Below, piece by piece: positions 1-5,741 of a DNA stretch of 12,835 nt. The DNA comes from Planctomicrobium sp. (GTDB taxonomy: Bacteria; Planctomycetota; Planctomycetia; Planctomycetales; Planctomycetaceae): the NCBI GenBank assembly GCA_018659505.1, contig JABJMI010000168.1:1-12835 (forward strand), read 5' to 3'. Positions within the stretch are counted from its first letter, which is position 1. Every line of letters starts with the position of its first letter. The position numbers and the translations under genes were made by a program. Under the pieces are notes generated by a model that saw nothing but the letters and a program-made list of their open reading frames with translations, ran no database searches and had not been told where the DNA came from.

Positions 1-387
1 AACTGCTTCTGGATCATCTCTTTCTTCAGAAGTTAGCCGTGCATAGATTTGCCTGCGTAACCAGACTTCATCAAAGGGAACTTCCAACCAACGATATTCG
101 AGACTGATGTCGTAGTGAGTTTCGTCATACGCCAGAATGACTCCATCACGTGAAAGAATTCTCCCATTGCGGGCAGGAATCGATTCTTTCACTACCGTAG
201 TTTTTCCCCAAGGAACTAAGAAATTCTCCGCAATCACTACTTGCACATAAGCAACACGAACACCAATTAGAATGGTCGAAGCGATGAACAAGACTGCCAA
301 CAACGTGAGTCGATGTTGCGGCGATTCGACAGATCCTGTGCTGGTTGAGTCTTCTGACGTCAGCGATGTGAAGGGTTGGTTCTGCAT
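1..387 (-). CDS. mrdA: Penicillin-binding protein 2 (elongasome transpeptidase), N-terminal part, cut by window edge
   Basis: This is a class B penicillin-binding protein of the PBP2/MrdA type, the peptidoglycan transpeptidase of lateral wall growth. Only 129 codons are visible; the 3' part lies beyond the window, so the transpeptidase domain and its serine are not seen. Residues 1-26 are a polar cytoplasmic tail, about 27-52 form one membrane anchor (LTLLAVLFIASTILIGVRVA), and about 69-88 carry the PBP dimerisation-domain signature IPARNGRILSRDGVILAYD, matching the family pattern IPxRxGxIxDRxGxxLA. The next stretch (YDISLEYRWLEVP) continues in the style of this domain. The ATG start lies 3 nt after the stop of the MreD-like gene, the usual mreD-mrdA order, which supports PBP2 over the division enzyme FtsI. 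Planctomycete peptidoglycan was long disputed but is now shown in several species. The family call is firm; PBP2 rather than another class B PBP rests mainly on the neighbour. Confidence 0.82.
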   Translation of the reverse strand, partial: MQNQPFTSLTSEDSTSTGSVESPQHRLTLLAVLFIASTILIGVRVAYVQVVIAENFLVPWGKTTVVKESIPARNGRILSRDGVILAYDETHYDISLEYRWLEVPFDEVWLRRQIYARLTSEERDDPEAV

Positions 388-390
388 TAC

Positions 391-894
391 TTACGCCCAC
401 GCGGTTTTGCGATTGAGTGCTACAAACAGCGAGCAAAGCAAAACTGAAATGAGAAAAGAAAAGGCAACCTGAGCGAGGTGTTCAACGGTGATGGCAGAGA
501 TAAAATCCGTAGAAGGAAACATGTCTAGCCAAAGTTTTCCAAAGCGAAGTGAGATTAAAATGAGTAGACTTCGTAACGCCGTTGCAACCAAGGTCGCTCT
601 TTTATGCGACATGGGTTTCGTTAGCACAGCCAACATCGAAATCGTTGCATAGAGCGGGACAATTGTATGCAATGCTTCTTTATGAATTACAGAAACCAAC
701 AGTCCCACGAAACCACCCCAAAAAACAGTCCAGCGAGGTTTCATAAAAAGAACGGCAGCCACAACTGCAAGATCGAGAAAGGCAGGAGCAATACGCAAGT
801 CAGTCCAAACTGACCAGCCAAGGTCAACTAGGCACGCCAGCCAAATCAAAATCCCTAGACATATATTCTGAATCAAAACTGCCTTCCTTGACAT
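391..894 (-). CDS. mreD: MreD-like rod-shape-determining membrane protein
   Basis: A 167-residue, very hydrophobic protein with about five predicted membrane helices (roughly residues 6-28, 33-50, 53-67, 75-92 and 135-160) and short polar loops. The size matches MreD (about 160-170 residues). The second and third helices resemble the family, with a short proline-containing turn before the helix (IAPAFLDLAVVAAVLF) and a GGFVGLL segment where MreD usually has G-x-x-x-G-L. MreD is an inner-membrane part of the elongation machinery, working with MreC, RodA and PBP2. The start is ATG, and the TAA stop is 3 nt before the PBP2 start, so the two are probably co-transcribed and coupled. MreC, which normally precedes mreD, is not here; an ExbD gene lies 98 nt upstream instead. 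Sequence conservation in MreD is low, so the assignment leans on size, topology and the PBP2 neighbour. Confidence 0.62.
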   Translation of the reverse strand: MSRKAVLIQNICLGILIWLACLVDLGWSVWTDLRIAPAFLDLAVVAAVLFMKPRWTVFWGGFVGLLVSVIHKEALHTIVPLYATISMLAVLTKPMSHKRATLVATALRSLLILISLRFGKLWLDMFPSTDFISAITVEHLAQVAFSFLISVLLCSLFVALNRKTAWA

Positions 895-992
895 GATTCA
901 CCGGTATTTTCACGTACTCATTCTTCAATCTGAAAGAAGAGAAGATTTACGGCACAATCTGCCGGAAGAATACACGGTTTCGATGAATTAGA

Positions 993-1448
993 TCAATCTG
1001 TCTTTGGTGGGTCCGCTGCAAAGCTGACAGAATCGAAACCGGCTCCCTGGCAAGTGTCGTAGACATCGACGACATCACCGAGAGGCACACTGCCTGAGAT
1101 ATCTAGTATCACCGGATTTTCGGGACCAAGCTCAGCGAGTGTGCGTAGCTGACTCTTCAACTTGGTCAGATCAGTATAGACCGTTCCATTCATATCGACG
1201 GTCGTTTGCTGCTGGTCTGCAAGAAAAGTCAGTTTCAGCCAGACTTCAACGGTTAATGGAGTTGGCTCAGGCGGCAAGATCTCCGACTCGACAGAACCAG
1301 ATGCCGAGAGTTCCGTCGGCAGAAGTGCTTCACGAACTTGTCCGGATGCGGTCACAACAAAGAAAATCAGCAGCAAGAATACGATATCAATCATCGGCGT
1401 CATCGCGCCGAAGTCTTGGTCTCGTGCATGTTGCTGAGGAATACGCAT
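993..1448 (-). CDS. Biopolymer transporter ExbD/TolR family protein (second copy)
   Basis: ExbD/TolR proteins form the two-helix core inside an ExbB/TolQ pentamer and use the proton gradient to drive a TonB- or TolA-like partner. This 151-residue protein has the full family layout. There is a short cytoplasmic N-terminus, then the signature MTPMIDIVFLLLIFFVVTA with the proton-handling aspartate at residue 21 (equivalent to E. coli ExbD Asp25). A periplasmic domain of about 110 residues ends in DVVDVYDTCQGAGFDSVSFA, the usual C-terminal fold (D-V-x-x-x-x-x-x-x-A/G). It begins with ATG and lies 85 nt downstream of the other ExbD gene. The periplasmic half differs strongly from that copy, with a Pro/Glu-rich stretch around residues 50-65. 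It is probably the second ExbD-type subunit of the stator encoded just upstream. Whether it is closer to ExbD or TolR cannot be decided by eye. Confidence 0.9.
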   Translation of the reverse strand: MRIPQQHARDQDFGAMTPMIDIVFLLLIFFVVTASGQVREALLPTELSASGSVESEILPPEPTPLTVEVWLKLTFLADQQQTTVDMNGTVYTDLTKLKSQLRTLAELGPENPVILDISGSVPLGDVVDVYDTCQGAGFDSVSFAADPPKTD

Positions 1449-1449
1449 T

Positions 1450-1487
1450 TGAATAGGAATTAGGAGCTAGGATTGAGGAATTAGGAA
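1450..1487. repeat. Short AT-rich direct repeat between the two ExbD genes
   Basis: The spacer between the two ExbD genes contains a near-tandem run of GGAATTAGGA-type units: GGAATTAGGA occurs twice about 20 nt apart, with related TAGGA units between and around them. On the transcribed strand it reads as repeated CCTAATTCCT. It encodes nothing and lies just before the ATG of the downstream ExbD. It looks like a low-complexity intergenic expansion; no function is evident. Confidence 0.5.
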
Positions 1488-1533
1488 AACACGATTCATC
1501 GCTTCGCAGCACTAAGTATCAATAAAGAAATTT

Positions 1534-1950
1534 TTACTCTTCACGCTGAATCACATGAAAACCAAACTTTGTGACGCCATATTTCGGACAGATGAGCATG
1601 ATCGGTTCGATGAATGTATACGGTGTTTGATGATCACCTCGAACACGCACGGCATAGGTTTCCGGATCGCCTTCAGAACCGTCAGAGATCATCTCTTCAA
1701 TCTCTGAGACGGTTGCTTGTTCGGCGTTTACGAAGTAATTGCCCTGCGGATTCACTGTGATGGTCAGTCGACGAGGGTTTTCATCTTCTGTGGTCTGAGA
1801 AGCCGATGGCAGTTCAACTGTTTCAGTTGGTTCGCTTCTGGCAAAGTGAGATGCGACAAGAAAGAAGATCACAAGCAAAAACACCACATCTATCAGTGGC
1901 GTGATGTTGAACTTCAAACCTTGTTGTCGTGATCGAACAGGCAGACGCAT
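1534..1950 (-). CDS. Biopolymer transporter ExbD/TolR family protein (first copy)
   Basis: A 138-residue ExbD/TolR protein. Residues 1-14 are a basic cytoplasmic tail (RLPVRSRQQGLKFN). Residues 16-34 hold the membrane signature ITPLIDVVFLLVIFFLVAS, with the conserved proton-pathway Asp at residue 21. The rest is a periplasmic domain with a beta-strand-rich core (RRLTITVNPQGNYFVNAE) and a YTFIEPIMLICPKYGVTKFGF segment where ExbD proteins have their final helix and strand. It follows the ExbB-like gene at 75 nt, so it is probably the primary ExbD partner of that protein. A second, divergent ExbD follows. Both keep the aspartate, so neither looks like an inactive structural copy. ATG start. Two consecutive ExbD genes after an ExbB gene are a known arrangement in planctomycetes, other PVC bacteria and Bacteroidota. 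Confidence 0.92.
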   Translation of the reverse strand: MRLPVRSRQQGLKFNITPLIDVVFLLVIFFLVASHFARSEPTETVELPSASQTTEDENPRRLTITVNPQGNYFVNAEQATVSEIEEMISDGSEGDPETYAVRVRGDHQTPYTFIEPIMLICPKYGVTKFGFHVIQREE

Positions 1951-2001
1951 CAGATCATTTCAATTTACAAACAATATGTTGAATCAGCAGATCAAATATA
2001 G

Positions 2002-2022
2002 CCCCCGGTGATCCACCGGGGG
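2002..2022 (-). promoter_or_regulatory. Strong intercistronic hairpin after the ExbB-like gene
   Basis: A perfect 9-bp inverted repeat with a 3-nt loop: CCCCCGGTG (2002-2010) pairs with CACCGGGGG (2014-2022). On the transcribed strand it begins 3 nt after the TAA of the ExbB-like gene and 52 nt before the next ATG. The stem is almost all G-C, and no clear U-tract follows (CTATATTTG), so it is a poor candidate for a complete intrinsic terminator. It could reduce read-through or protect the 3' end of the upstream message, setting different amounts of ExbB and ExbD. It may also be a dispersed repeat. Confidence 0.65.
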
Positions 2023-2025
2023 GAA

Positions 2026-2790
2026 TTAAGTTCGGGGCAATGTTGTTGATTTGACGGCTTTTCTTTTCTCAATGAGCGACCGTCGCAACGGTGCGACCAG
2101 GTGTTCCGCCATTAAGGTTGTTTCCGCAACATACTCATCGATTCTGTTTCTGAACCAAGCATAGGCAGCCAACGCTGGGACAGCCACGAGTAGTCCAAAG
2201 AGTGTCGTCACCAGTGCTTCAGAGATCGCTGGTGCGAAGTCAGCCGGCATTGGGTTTGCTTTTTCGGTGAACTCTGCAAACGCTTGAATCATCCCCCAAA
2301 CAGTTCCCATTAAGCCTAGCATAGGAGCTAGCGCACCAATCACGGACAGGTATTCAATCTTCCGAGAGAGTCTGGCAGCCTGTTCGACACTCGCATCTTC
2401 CATTGCTTTTTCAACAGCATTGTACCCGAAGCTTGCTTCCTTTAATCCAGACATCACGACATAAGATAGAAACGTCGGTCGCTCTCGGCATAGTTGATCG
2501 GCTTGTTGAAATTGCCCCCCGCTGATCATTTGATGCAATTGTTCTGCCAGCGATCTCGGCATCAGCGACCCTTTGCGGATGCTGAGCAAATGTTCCATGA
2601 TGAGGGCAACCATCGCGACACTTAACGCGATGACGACATAACCAATTGCACCACCGGCTTTGAGTAATGCCTGCGGATTGACTTGTCCGTTCTCAACAAT
2701 CGCACCTTCAGCAGCGAACAATGGACTCGCTGTCAGTATGAGCGTGACCATACACAATGATGGCAATATCAATCGGATCGAGTTGGTCAT
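2026..2790 (-). CDS. MotA/TolQ/ExbB proton channel family protein
   Basis: ExbB/TolQ-type proteins form the pentameric inner-membrane channel that, with ExbD, turns proton flow into motion of a periplasm-spanning partner. This 254-residue protein starts with a cleavable-looking signal sequence (residues 1-27, LILTASPLFAAEG), as in the longer ExbB proteins. A first membrane helix lies at about 47-69. A long cytoplasmic helical loop (about 72-148) follows. The last two helices contain the family core: IGALAPMLGLMGTVWGMIQA at 151-170, and EALVTTLFGLLVAVPALAAY at 191-210. These carry the small residues and Thr typical of the proton path. The C-terminus is basic. ATG start. It stands between the TPR gene (68 nt upstream) and two ExbD genes, so the stator set is complete in this cluster. 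Family membership is clear; a TolQ versus ExbB label is not. Confidence 0.94.
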   Translation of the reverse strand: MTNSIRLILPSLCMVTLILTASPLFAAEGAIVENGQVNPQALLKAGGAIGYVVIALSVAMVALIMEHLLSIRKGSLMPRSLAEQLHQMISGGQFQQADQLCRERPTFLSYVVMSGLKEASFGYNAVEKAMEDASVEQAARLSRKIEYLSVIGALAPMLGLMGTVWGMIQAFAEFTEKANPMPADFAPAISEALVTTLFGLLVAVPALAAYAWFRNRIDEYVAETTLMAEHLVAPLRRSLIEKRKAVKSTTLPRT

Positions 2791-2858
2791 TTCTAAAGCA
2801 TTGGTCCGATGAAGAATTTGGGTGGCACTGGCTTTACCAGTGGTTTACTTGTCCAGGG

Positions 2859-3866
2859 CTACAGTTTTTCGCGTGCGATTTTCGCTTCACTTGTGGTTGG
2901 AAAGCGAATTACTAATTCGCGATACAATATGTTCGCTTCCTGGGTCAAGCCCGTTTTCTCGATTGCTTCGGCTGCTTCGAGAGTTGCCCGGGCGGTCAGA
3001 GCTTCGTGATTTGTGTAAATGATGGTCAGTTTTAGGAACTCAGCTGCCGCAATTCTCTGTTCTCCAATGAGTAAATATCCGCGTCCTAAAAGGTACTGCG
3101 GTCCCGGTCGCATCGACTCTGGGAGTTGTTCAATCTGCTCGCGCCAACCCTGCAAAATGTTTTCCGTGACTTCCTGATTTGCGAGCGCGACGCGCCAAAG
3201 TTGAGTACGTGCTAATCGAGAAATACGTGGGTTGGGATCACTCGCCAGCACTCCAAGTTCTCTCTCAGCCAGCCGTCCTGAGGTTCCATCAAACAGTAGA
3301 ATAGACGCAGCTAGGAATCGTTCGTCTGCACGCGCGCTGAGCAACGATGCCCGCAGCGGTTTTCTGATATCATCGGTGATGTTCACTGGTGACCAGACGA
3401 GGGGAGCGACTCCCCAATGGCGTGTGTATGGATCACTTTTAATAATGGCATTGAAGTAGCGAAAAGCAGTTCTGAAATCGTTTCGCAATAAGCTTGTACG
3501 CACAATCCAAGAGGCGATTTCCCGATCGACCCATTCTCTTGGTTCCCGATCATATGCTGAAATCAGCTTCGTGATTGCTTCGTCGTACTTCGCTGCTTGA
3601 AACGCTTCGATTCCCTCTCTGTGAGCAGCATCGTAATGCGTTTTGACTTCGACGACATCATCGGCTGCAATGTATTGAGGATTGCCGCTCAACGATCTAA
3701 GAGTCAAATCGCGTCCATCGTAATCAATGATTTCGCCAATCAACGTGATTGGTTTTGAAGCGCCGTTCAGACGATAACTTACTCTGTCTTCAGCTCGGCA
3801 ATAGTTGTTAATCATTGCAAACAGATAGGCAAACAGCAGACCGGTGATGAACCTCTGATCCCTCAC
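2859..3866 (-). CDS. Secreted protein with N-terminal beta domain and TPR-like repeats, Exb-cluster partner
   Basis: A 335-residue protein with a signal peptide (about residues 1-24: basic start, hydrophobic FITGLLFAYLFAMI, then CRAED). Residues 28-76 form a small beta-rich domain (ITLIGEIIDYDGRDLTLRSL) resembling the SH3-like domains common in planctomycete secreted proteins. Residues from about 78 are helical with TPR character: an A/Y-rich pair GIEAFQAAKYDEAITKLISA near 83-102, a middle HEAT- or TPR-like part, and a clear last unit (EAIEKTGLTQEANILYREL) near 307-325. The GTG start lies inside the lspA stop (GTGA, 4-nt overlap), so translation is probably coupled. It precedes the ExbB gene. 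In Tol-Pal systems the TPR protein CpoB (YbgF) occupies a comparable niche, so a periplasmic scaffold role beside the Exb stator is a fair inference. No catalytic motif is seen. Confidence 0.75.
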   Translation of the reverse strand: MRDQRFITGLLFAYLFAMINNYCRAEDRVSYRLNGASKPITLIGEIIDYDGRDLTLRSLSGNPQYIAADDVVEVKTHYDAAHREGIEAFQAAKYDEAITKLISAYDREPREWVDREIASWIVRTSLLRNDFRTAFRYFNAIIKSDPYTRHWGVAPLVWSPVNITDDIRKPLRASLLSARADERFLAASILLFDGTSGRLAERELGVLASDPNPRISRLARTQLWRVALANQEVTENILQGWREQIEQLPESMRPGPQYLLGRGYLLIGEQRIAAAEFLKLTIIYTNHEALTARATLEAAEAIEKTGLTQEANILYRELVIRFPTTSEAKIAREKL

Positions 3867-4483
3867 GATGCTGCCGTTCCCGCAGAGGGTTCGGCTTGTT
3901 TTGATTCTGATTGTGAATCTTGTTTCTCTTCCGTTTCACCCCAGATTGCTAATGGAATCATCATCACGAAACCGCCAGAAATGGCCATGTCTGCGATATT
4001 GAAGATACCAGAGCGAAGTCCGCCGATGCCTATGTTGAAGAAATCAACAACAAAGTCGAAGCGAACTCTGTCGATCATATTGCCAATTCCACCAGCGACG
4101 ACCAGTGCAAAGGCAATGAAAATATACTTGCTAACATTCTTGCCAAAGAGGATATAAGCTGAGACGCCAGCCAAGATGACGCCGTTCAAGACCGTTAAGA
4201 TGATAAACCGAACATGGTCTGGGAGGTTTCCAAACAGTCCTAAAAACGCACCAGGATTGGGGGCAAACTGAATGCGAAAAATGTCATAAAAGAAAGACCG
4301 CGGCGGCACGCCCTGCCAGTTAACGAGGGCGTATTGCTTCATCCATTGATCGATACCGACGACAACAATGCAAATAGTACAGAACCAGAGCCATCGGGAT
4401 TTCTTTGAGATTGGTTCCGAAGTAATTGCCGCCATGCCTTGTTCCGTTTTCGTGAAGAGAAAGTCTCGAATTCTCGTTACCAT
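3863..4483 (-). CDS. lspA: Lipoprotein signal peptidase (signal peptidase II)
   Basis: An inner-membrane aspartyl protease that removes the signal peptide from prolipoproteins after lipid attachment to the cysteine. The 206-residue protein has four membrane helices (about 31-45, 91-113, 116-134, 167-181) and all conserved boxes. These are GIDQWMKQ in the first helix (family D-x-x-x-K), APNPGAFLG at 74-82 (family N-x-G-A-x-F), and GGIGNMIDRVRFDFVVDFFN at 131-150 with catalytic Asp147. FNIADMAISGG at 161-171 carries catalytic Asp165. The acidic, Ser-rich C-terminal tail and the polar N-terminal 28 residues are extra compared with the about 160-residue proteobacterial enzyme. A start at Met17 (4435) is possible; I kept the ATG at 4483 because it lies 3 nt after the vWA stop with an AAAAGAAA stretch upstream. 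Its position inside an Exb cluster is unusual for lspA. Confidence 0.95.
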   Translation of the reverse strand: MVTRIRDFLFTKTEQGMAAITSEPISKKSRWLWFCTICIVVVGIDQWMKQYALVNWQGVPPRSFFYDIFRIQFAPNPGAFLGLFGNLPDHVRFIILTVLNGVILAGVSAYILFGKNVSKYIFIAFALVVAGGIGNMIDRVRFDFVVDFFNIGIGGLRSGIFNIADMAISGGFVMMIPLAIWGETEEKQDSQSESKQAEPSAGTAAS

Positions 4484-4486
4484 CTT

Positions 4487-5527
4487 TTAACGATTTCTTT
4501 TCACATTCCGATAGACGTATTGTCCCTGGTTCTGTTTCGCGAGTTCTCTCAGGAAATTCCCGGCCCCATCGAGTGCAGGTCTTGTCGTGCGACCGAACTC
4601 GATGCAGTGAATATGTGTTCCGCTGCGATTTCGCTTTTTGATTTGATTTAATTCATAGCCGGTAAGAGCTGTTTCTGATGCACCATCAGTGAGCAAATAT
4701 ATGACATCGGGATTTCCCTCAAGAGCTTTATTCAAAGCCGGGAGATGATGAGTGCCACCTTTGGCAGCGATCGAACGAAGCCGCCCACTCACCTGCATTC
4801 TTTGAGCGTCAGTTCCCCAAAACATATCGAAGCGACCGTCTCGTGGTTTGAGAACATCAAAGATTCCGCTGTAAAAAATGATCTGGAATTGCTGTGTTTC
4901 ATTAAGCCGAGCAAGGCTCGCCAACAACTCGGTCTTCGCAGCCTGCAATGCTCCGTCATTATCCATGCTGAACGAGCGATCAATCACATAAACAAAACGA
5001 CGACCTACATCCTCGATGCCGATAAACGAAGTCCCCCCTGCAACGGGAGCACCCGAACCAAGCGACGTAGGTCGTGGATTGCTGTTGTCGTTCGGCTGTA
5101 ATAAGTCGTTCGCCGAATTTGTGACAGGCACTGGAATCGCACCGGCACCAATTCGCGGAAGAGGAGTCTCCATCTTTGGGAGTTGCAGTGCTACGGGAGG
5201 AGCCGAATCAGTTTCCGGTTCTGAGATCGTTAGCGGATTCTCATAAACAACTTCGGCAGGTGCGTCATCAGATTCGCTTTCTGATTCGTCATCATTTTCG
5301 GAATCGCTGGAGCGAATATGTATACCGACATCTCGAAACGCTTCGCCCTCATCTCCTCCAATATCGCCTCGACAGCTTGGTAGCTGAGAAATAATAATGA
5401 TCGCTGCCGCCAGAATCGCATGGAAAAGCCCTGAAAGCAGCCAACTCGGAACCGTAATCCACTTCAGATGTGGGCGCAGCCAATCTGAAAGTTGACCTGA
5501 GTTCGAATTGGGTAGGGTGCTAGACAT
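4487..5527 (-). CDS. Membrane-anchored von Willebrand factor A domain protein with TonB-like anchor
   Basis: A 346-residue protein. Residues 1-26 are cytoplasmic. One membrane helix spans about 27-50 and begins WLLSGLFHAILAAA, with Ser32 and His36 spaced as in the S-x3-H signature of the TonB and TolA membrane helices that contact ExbB/TolQ. A very acidic linker (about 73-91, Asp/Glu/Ser) and a Pro-rich stretch (about 97-155) follow. The C-terminal vWA domain (about 176-340) has a complete metal site: D183-R-S185-F-S187, Thr259 in KGGTHH, and Asp281 in LLTDGAS. The ATG at 5527 was preferred; an in-frame GTG at 5569 would add 14 polar residues and neither has a clear Shine-Dalgarno. The gene heads the cluster and is followed after 3 nt by lspA. 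I infer that it is a periplasm-exposed, metal-dependent ligand-binding protein driven by the ExbB/ExbD proteins encoded downstream. The vWA call is firm; the coupling is a hypothesis. Confidence 0.88.
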   Translation of the reverse strand: MSSTLPNSNSGQLSDWLRPHLKWITVPSWLLSGLFHAILAAAIIIISQLPSCRGDIGGDEGEAFRDVGIHIRSSDSENDDESESESDDAPAEVVYENPLTISEPETDSAPPVALQLPKMETPLPRIGAGAIPVPVTNSANDLLQPNDNSNPRPTSLGSGAPVAGGTSFIGIEDVGRRFVYVIDRSFSMDNDGALQAAKTELLASLARLNETQQFQIIFYSGIFDVLKPRDGRFDMFWGTDAQRMQVSGRLRSIAAKGGTHHLPALNKALEGNPDVIYLLTDGASETALTGYELNQIKKRNRSGTHIHCIEFGRTTRPALDGAGNFLRELAKQNQGQYVYRNVKRNR

Positions 5528-5593
5528 TTCAAAGCAATTTGATGTTTTGAATCGAACGGTTCGCTGCACACATCTTGTGTGCTGTGTAATGTC

Positions 5594-5623
5594 AGTTTAC
5601 GACGACTGAGGAAAGAGGGTCAA
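5594..5623 (-). promoter_or_regulatory. Possible promoter for the vWA-lspA-TPR-Exb cluster
   Basis: On the minus strand a TTGACC box (5623-5618) and a TAAACT box (5599-5594) are separated by 18 nt, upstream of both possible vWA starts. Both boxes deviate from the sigma70 consensus, so this is only a candidate. Confidence 0.3.
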
Positions 5624-5662
5624 TGTCTATCTTTTGACAGAAACACTTGATCAGAACCTGTA

Positions 5663-5691
5663 TTGACCTGATTTGCAGATTTGCATGTAAT
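5663..5691 (+). promoter_or_regulatory. Sigma70-like promoter of the LptF/LptG-type gene
   Basis: TTGACC (5663-5668) and TGTAAT (5686-5691) match the -35 and -10 consensus at five of six positions each, with a 17-nt spacer. This places transcription start near 5698, about 44 nt before the TTG start codon. It lies in the 214-nt divergent intergenic region shared with the vWA cluster. Confidence 0.55.
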
Positions 5692-5741
5692 TCAAACGCT
5701 GAAATCCCCTCATATATGCCGTTAATTTTTTAGCAATTCCA

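Noticed and set aside
146..436. 96-codon minus-strand frame overlapping the mreD-PBP2 junction
   Set aside because: The alternative frame gives a clear MreD-like C-terminus and PBP2 N-terminus; this one is Cys/Ser-rich shadow sequence.
4745..5101. 118-codon open frame on the plus strand, opposite the vWA gene
   Set aside because: It lies wholly antisense to a clear vWA domain, has no recognisable motif, and its composition is that of a reverse-frame shadow.
5528..5569. GTG start that would extend the vWA protein by 14 residues
   Set aside because: The added residues are not conserved-looking and there is no Shine-Dalgarno; the ATG at 5527 is simpler. It cannot be excluded.
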